From Cercis canadensis (Eukaryota > Streptophyta > Magnoliopsida > Fabales > Fabaceae), in contig QAOA01006449.1 in assembly GCA_003255065.1 (NCBI GenBank), positions 124,001 through 188,000 on the forward strand: a stretch of 64,000 nucleotides of DNA. The letters are read 5' to 3'. Each line of letters begins with the position of its first letter. Within the stretch, counting starts at the first letter, position 1. Below, one piece after another: positions 58,949 through 64,000 of the stretch. The notes below the pieces were generated by a model. It searched no databases, was not told where the DNA came from, and saw nothing but the letters and a program-made list of their open reading frames with translations. A program made the position numbers and the translations under genes.

Positions 58949-59728
58949 CAATAATTTCATTTATTTTATTTTATTTCTATTTCACTTTATTTTCTTGTTG
59001 TATTTATTTAAATGGTTTAATTGAAATAAAATTAGAAGTGAATTTATTTTAAAAAAAAATAAAACAAAAAAACATATAGTCTAGTTTAAATTGTGCGAAT
59101 AGTATCCATAGGCCCCTTACTTGTCAAGGGAGGGATATGAACAACTTACCCCCATAGGGGTGGCTCTCCTATCTGCCCGAGGTGAGGATAAGCGCAACTT
59201 TGAAAACTGAGAAGCATGGGAACAAAGTAGAAGGACTAAAGCGCGACTAGGTTCATGCATATCATAATTTTAACATGAAAATTTTAAATTTCTTTTAATT
59301 TCATTTTTGAAAAAAAATAATAATAAATCATTTGAATCATTGCGAACTATGCGGATTTTGATCCCTAATTAGGGTACATAGGCATTCGAGAGTGACGAAT
59401 CAAGTCTCATTGTGAATAATCACCTATTTTTCTTTTAGGGATAACATAAATATAATTAGGTCATAATTTAATTTGCACAATTAATTTTAGGTAACCGTCG
59501 TTTAGACGAGTGTTATAGGGTGCCTAACACCTTCCCTATGCACAATTACACTCCCAAACCCTCTCTGGTTCACAGACATATTTTTTTAAAAAAAATAAAA
59601 GGGGTTTTCCAATTGTTCCCCAATTTTTAATACAATTAGTAGCGACTCCAGAGTTTTCATTTCGAAAACTAAATCATTTTATTTTAGCCATCCGCATGAT
59701 AGCGACCTCCGGGTACGTTATGACAGTT

Positions 59729-59747
59729 TGGCGACTCCACTAGGGAC
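59729..59747 (+). other. Primer binding site of element 2
   Basis: TGGCGACTCCACTAGGGAC; one difference from the site of element 1 (A for G at position 14). Confidence 0.8.
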
Positions 59748-60496
59748 TATCGAGAATCAAGCCTAGAAAGTTAATTGTGCAAAATAAATATGGGCTTTTT
59801 GTATTTTCTTTTTCCCATTGTTCATTTAATTTTTATTATTTATTTCATGTATATATTGTGTATATATTTTTGCTTCGCATTCGTAAATAATTGTAGTATA
59901 TTTTGTGCTTTCTTTTGCAGCGGGTAGATGTAGAATGAGGTTTGTTTGTTTCCCCTGCATACACGAAACACTAACACTCATACCTCACACACTTTCTCTG
60001 GCTCTATACCCGAGTCACATTTAAATTTAGGGTTAGGTAGGGAGTGAGCATTATCTCAAAGGGGCTAAGTACCCTTGCGATCTATGCAAAGCTCTCACTT
60101 GATTGTAACTTGTCCTTTTAACATGAGTAAATAGAGAGGCTCTACCTTTCGTCTATTCATGTTAACAAGACAAGGTCTCCGTCATCCTGATGAGAGGAAA
60201 TCTATAGTAGCTTGGACTTTTAAGATGTAGCACTGATCTAATAACCATGCACGTAATTTGACTGCACAAGCCCTCCTTTATGTTTGATCATGACCACTAA
60301 GTTAGAATCCTTGAGCTTAGATGTCAACCTTTTCTTAAGACAATAGGGGAAACATCATTTCTCTCTTTTATTTTCCTTTCATTTTACTTGTTTTATTTCT
60401 CATTTGTAAATACACTGTAAATTTTTCTGACAAGGTTTGGTCACATTTTATTTTTGAACTTTTCAGTAATAATCCATAGGAGGTTGAATTGTTAAT
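59748..60496 (+). other. Conserved noncoding leader of element 2
   Basis: Counterpart of 50199-50936. It retains both acceptor-like motifs, TTTCTTTTGCAG ending at 59920 and TTGAACTTTTCAG ending at 60466, and TACCCGAGTCACATTTAAA. Confidence 0.6.
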
Positions 60497-62544
60497 ATGG
60501 CTAGTCGAGATCCTGTTTTTGAAAATTCTAAGACTTCACGAGCTTTCATAAGGGATATGGCATAACTACCAACTGAAGAGAGAAATTGTTTACCTAAGGG
60601 ACATCCTAGCACATAGCCTAAGAGGGTTCGAGTCCATGTCGAAGTCAATGATGTGACCGAAGTAGACCATTTTTTCAAATTACTACCCATTGATGAAAAG
60701 ACAGCTTTTAATCAGAAATACGGAAAGATTTGGGACTTGTTGAAGGTTGAGGTACATGAGATGGCCATGGTCACCATGTTGAATTACTGGGATCCTTCAT
60801 ACCGTTGCTTAACTTTTGGAGTCATTGACACGACCCCGATCATTGAAGAGTATGCCTATATGCTAAATTTGTCATTGACTACTCAAACCAAGGTGTATAC
60901 TCACAACAAGAATAAAGTTGCTTTGGGAAGGGTTGCTGAGTGGCTAGGTGTATCTGTTGACATGGTGAAAAGTAAAATAATTCTAAAGGACACTAGCATG
61001 AGGGGTTGGCCTATGGCTTTCATAATACCCAGTTTACAAAATTTTCTTGACAAAAAGGAATGGGGAAAACTGAGGGATCTGATTGCTTTATGTATCTACA
61101 GACTTATTTTATTCCTATCTGCCAAGAATGCTATTAGTCTTTTAGCCGTTGATGTGTTTCAACAAGTTCTTGAGCACAAGATTAATCCAGTACCCGCCAT
61201 ATTGGCCAACACATTTGGAGCTCTAAATTTTTGTCGAAGGAAAGGCGAGGGTAAACTTAAATGTTGTTTACAATTTTTATTCGTCTGGCTCTTCTACCAT
61301 GTTAAAGGAAAAAATTATCCACGATTGACCAATTTTGGCTTTGGGATGGAGTTCATAAGGAAATTTACTGAATTGAAGATTGTGAAGGAGGATTGAGATT
61401 TTTGGTTGAACCGTTATATTGGTATTGATGAAGGAAATTTTACATGGCGTTCTCATTGGTCTAAAGGGCATGACATATTGGTTCATTACGGAGATTTTTC
61501 ATATGTGCCATTGATGGGTACTCGAGGTTGTGTGACCTACACGCCTACACTAGTCTTGAGGCAATTCAAACACCTTCAATACATTCCTCACACTAAAGGA
61601 CTTGTTGAAATGGAGTTCGAGTACGATTCTCAAGGGAGTGAAAATAATTTGTACAAGGTCAAGAAGGCTTGGGAAAGATTATCATTCCGACAAGAAGACC
61701 CGTGCTCCGATACTGATATGGTACTTGGGTCCGAGAGAAAGCTAGAGAGGTCGTAGTACCATATGCTGCTATTATTTCTCATCCACCTCCTTTTGAAGTG
61801 CCTACTCGCGATTTTGAGGCTGAATTTGCTATGAAGGAAAAACTTAGAGAAGAAGAAATGAAAAGAAAATTAGATAAAATAGAAGTCAGAAAGAAGAAAT
61901 GGCTTGAAGAATGGGCTCAGCTCACGAAGAGATTTGCAAGAGCAGAGAAAGAAAAGAGAAAGTACCAAGATGTCACTCAGAGTGCCTCATGGAAGCAAAT
62001 TGAATGAATGGAGAGACAAATCCATGAGACAAGAGAAGTGGTGAAACACAGACTTGAGCAGATGGGATGTCTTAAAGCAAAGATTGAAGAACTAGAGGAG
62101 AATCTAGAGGAAGAAAAAGAGGTTCACAAACAACAAATGGAAAATTGGAAGAATGGGTATGAAAATATGAAAAAGCTGAAAACCCAAGAGGAAGAAGATA
62201 AAGAGTTTTTATGTTGTCAATGCGAAGACATGGAACACCAAAATACTCGCTTGGGCAATGCTTTTCAAAAAGCAAGAGAGATGGTGACACTTTGGAAGCA
62301 ACAATATGAACTTGTGAAAGAAAAAAAAAAAGAAATGGATAAAGGAGGTGACACTTTGGAGACCGAAAAATGGAAGAAGCGGTTTGAATATTTGATGGAG
62401 AATTCCTATGATAAGGCAGAAAGGTTGAGACAAAGAGTTCAATAGGTCGAAGCTCACACGACTCCTTTTGCATTACCTACCAGGGATTTGAAGAAACTTT
62501 TTGAAGAATGCAAGAGTATTTTAAATGACATAGCACAGGTATGA
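60497..62544 (+). pseudogene. ORF1 of element 2: DUF7745-like domain plus coiled coil, broken
   Basis: Starts at ATG 60497, like copy 1. The largest open piece (60653-61396, 247 codons) carries LNYWDPSYRCLTFG, EEYAYMLNL, VAEWLGVSVDMV and CCLQFLFVWLFYHV. The coiled coil follows at 61830-62445. Breaks differ from copy 1: stops near 60562 (Ser codon TCA to TAA) and 60616, at 61394 (CGA to TGA), 62005 and 62443, and a deletion of about 17 bp with frameshift near 61715. Ends at TGA 62542-62544, a few codons beyond the end used in copy 1. The two copies therefore decayed independently. Confidence 0.75.
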
Positions 62545-62992
62545 GCTTCTTGATGTACTTGAACTACAATCATTAATGAAATGTGCCTTGTTTTTATTGG
62601 ACCAATCTCTCATGTTAGTTGTATGCGATAATTTTTCTCGTAATGTCAAAAACATTCGCGAATATTATCATGGTCATGTTTTTCTGTAAGGAACCAAAGT
62701 TCCTGCTGAAAGATAAGACTCGTACCCACGAAAGTACCCATGAAGAAGATGAATTTTAAAATTGATCGCTTAAAGGACTCGTCCAAGCCATATTAACAAT
62801 CTTTCTTCTTAAGAGATTGCTGAAATCCTTTTATTATTTTCATTTTTACTCATTTATTCTTTATGTTTTCTTTTCATTTTTTATCGTCCATTAAGGGATT
62901 AAGACATCATTGGTCCTGCAAAGAAAGCGCGGTTCAATGAAAAAGGTTTTGTGAAAAGATCAATCGGACTCAGATCTAGGACTGTTACTATC
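62545..62992 (+). other. Spacer between ORF1 and gag in element 2
   Basis: T-rich noncoding spacer matching 52990-53444. Confidence 0.6.
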
Positions 62993-64000
62993 ATGGATGG
63001 AACTCAGGAACCAGAGAGGGATTTAGGAGTTGAGTTGGATGGGATGAAGGAATAGATGAATAAGATAAGAAGTTTACTTGTTGAGAGTTTGAAGCTAAAA
63101 GGGACAGCTGAAGGCCCGAGTCATTCTGACTTTCTCCCCATATCCCAAGTAGCATCACTGCTGACTTTTCCTGCTCATGACCAAAATGTTACCATAGCTC
63201 AATTCAATCCCATTTGGGGCATGCCCCCTCATCTAATGACACCTGTAGTAATGGCCGCCCATGGATTGGATCCTAATTCCACTATCCCACCTACTACCCA
63301 ACCACCTGAGTTTCAATTTACCGCCACTTTGCCTAAAGCAAATCCTACCACAGAGACTACCTCCAATCTAAGTGGACACAAGGGAAATGTGTACATTTAC
63401 ACTTCACCGATCACCCATTTTGTTTTTAATGTGCCCACCCAGAATCCACCAGTGACCATGCATGTTGAGAAAGAATCTAAGGAATGCGAAAAACAAAAAC
63501 AAAAAGAGAAATTGTTGACTTTAGAGGAGACGATTAGAGCTATGGAAGGAACTAGTTCTTTCGTAGCTATGGGAGTCAAGCAATTACGCCTTACTCCAGG
63601 AGTGTCAATTCCTAGAGATCTTAATCTCCCTGAGTTTGAGAAGTATGATGGGACTGGCAACCCAAAGTTTCATTTGGTCTCTTATATTACAGAAATGGTC
63701 GCTATAAAGGAAGATGAGAAGGTGTTGATTCATTTCTTTCTAAAAAGTCTCACTGGTGCTGCTTATAATTGGTTTATGAACTTAGACCGCACCAGGATAA
63801 GAAGTTGGGCGGATTTAGCAGATGTCTTTCTAAAGTAGTACAAGTTCAACTATGATATTGCTCCTACAAGAGAGCAATTGAAGGACATGCAGAAGAAAGA
63901 TGAATCTTTCAGGGAGTATGCCCAGAAATGGAGAACCTTGGCTTCTGAAGTTCAACCTCCACTTCTTGACTCCGAGTTATGCTCCATTTTTCTGGATACC
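62993..64000 (+). pseudogene. gag of element 2, cut by window edge
   Basis: ATG at 62993, TAG at 63053-63055 (same place as in copy 1), then ATG 63056 opening a 260-codon frame to TAG 63836. This frame includes IPRDLNLPEFEKYDGTGN, HFFLKSLTGAAYNWF and RIRSWADLADVFLK, the Ty3-gypsy gag core. The TAG at 63836 replaces a Gln codon present in copy 1 (KQYKFNYD). Reading continues in frame with FREYAQKWRTLA to the window end. It lacks the 176-bp duplication of copy 1 and has Trp where copy 1 has a stop in FNPIWG. Confidence 0.8.

Larger units (their letters stand above)
56123..59725 (+). repeat. 5' LTR of element 2, interrupted by solo LTR X2
   Basis: TGTAGACACCTATTTTCC at the start, GGGTACGTTATGACA at the end. 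Without X2 and one duplication copy it is about 2.17 kb. The first 750 bp are purine-rich (GAGAGG, AGAGAGAGG), the 3' 0.8 kb match LTR 1 closely; the middle differs considerably. An (ATTT)7 run is at 58921-58948. Confidence 0.85.
56123..64000 (+). mobile_element. Ogre/Tat-like Ty3-gypsy element 2 (5' part), nested in element 1
   Basis: Plus-strand element: LTR 56123-59725 (with solo LTR X2 inside), primer site 59729, leader, ORF1 (60497-62544), gag (62993 to window end). It is inserted into the gag-pro frame of element 1; GAGGT (56118-56122) is the candidate target duplication. The internal region matches that of element 1 very closely by eye. It continues beyond the window. Confidence 0.82.

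Noticed and set aside
56123..59725. LTR 2 read as the 3' LTR of element 1 (tandem sharing one LTR)
   Set aside because: No polypurine tract precedes it, no pol is present between, and it interrupts a reading frame that should continue. Nested insertion fits better.

Overview
The window is plant nuclear DNA, most likely from a eudicot with a repeat-rich genome. It is AT-rich, has no compact gene clusters, and is almost entirely transposable elements inserted into one another. No intact gene is visible. The only clear host gene is a broken, intron-containing copy of the conserved ECDYSONELESS/SGT1 (ECD) family at 23.4-26.8 kb. A second, smaller host-like exon lies inside a DNA transposon at 17.3 kb.

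Layout. 1-3.5 kb: minus- and plus-strand LTR pieces of an Ogre/Tat-like Ty3-gypsy family, including a deletion derivative in which the primer binding site is fused to the polypurine tract. 3.5-13.2 kb: a decayed minus-strand Ty1-copia element of Sirevirus type (3' LTR, extra 3' ORF, RNase H, RT, IN, PR, gag); its LTR is split by a 1.35 kb solo LTR with a perfect target duplication. 13.2-15.8 kb: a truncated solo-LTR-family fragment and unclassified sequence. 16.07-19.71 kb: a hAT-like element bounded by TIRs and near-perfect 8-bp duplications, carrying apparent captured gene sequence. 19.7-23.4 kb: AT-rich sequence with no gene. 23.4-29.6 kb: the ECD pseudogene, cut by a Tourist-like MITE, a solo LTR and a copia element; the copia is itself cut by another solo LTR.

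29.6-45.2 kb is the most striking part. A 2.9 kb minus-strand Ogre-like LTR is followed (reading the plus strand) by its polypurine tract, about 105 bp of unique sequence, and then about 12.56 kb of head-to-tail 40-41 bp repeats, roughly 300 units, with larger higher-order duplications. This position fits a satellite that grew out of the 3' untranslated region of the retrotransposon. 45.8-47.6 kb: another minus-strand copia (LTR, RNase H, RT).

47.6-64 kb: two closely related plus-strand Ogre/Tat-like elements. Each has a long LTR, a TGGCGACTCC primer site, a conserved leader, an extra ORF1 (DUF7745-like plus coiled coil) and gag. The second is inserted into the gag-pro reading frame of the first, and itself runs off the window edge. 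Its LTR contains a further solo LTR with a perfect duplication. Both copies carry stops and frameshifts and share one stop near the gag start.

All coordinates and similarities were read by eye. Family names rest on recognised motifs, not on database searches. No RT of the Ogre-like elements is in the window, so their lineage is inferred from ORF1, the primer site and the 3' repeats.
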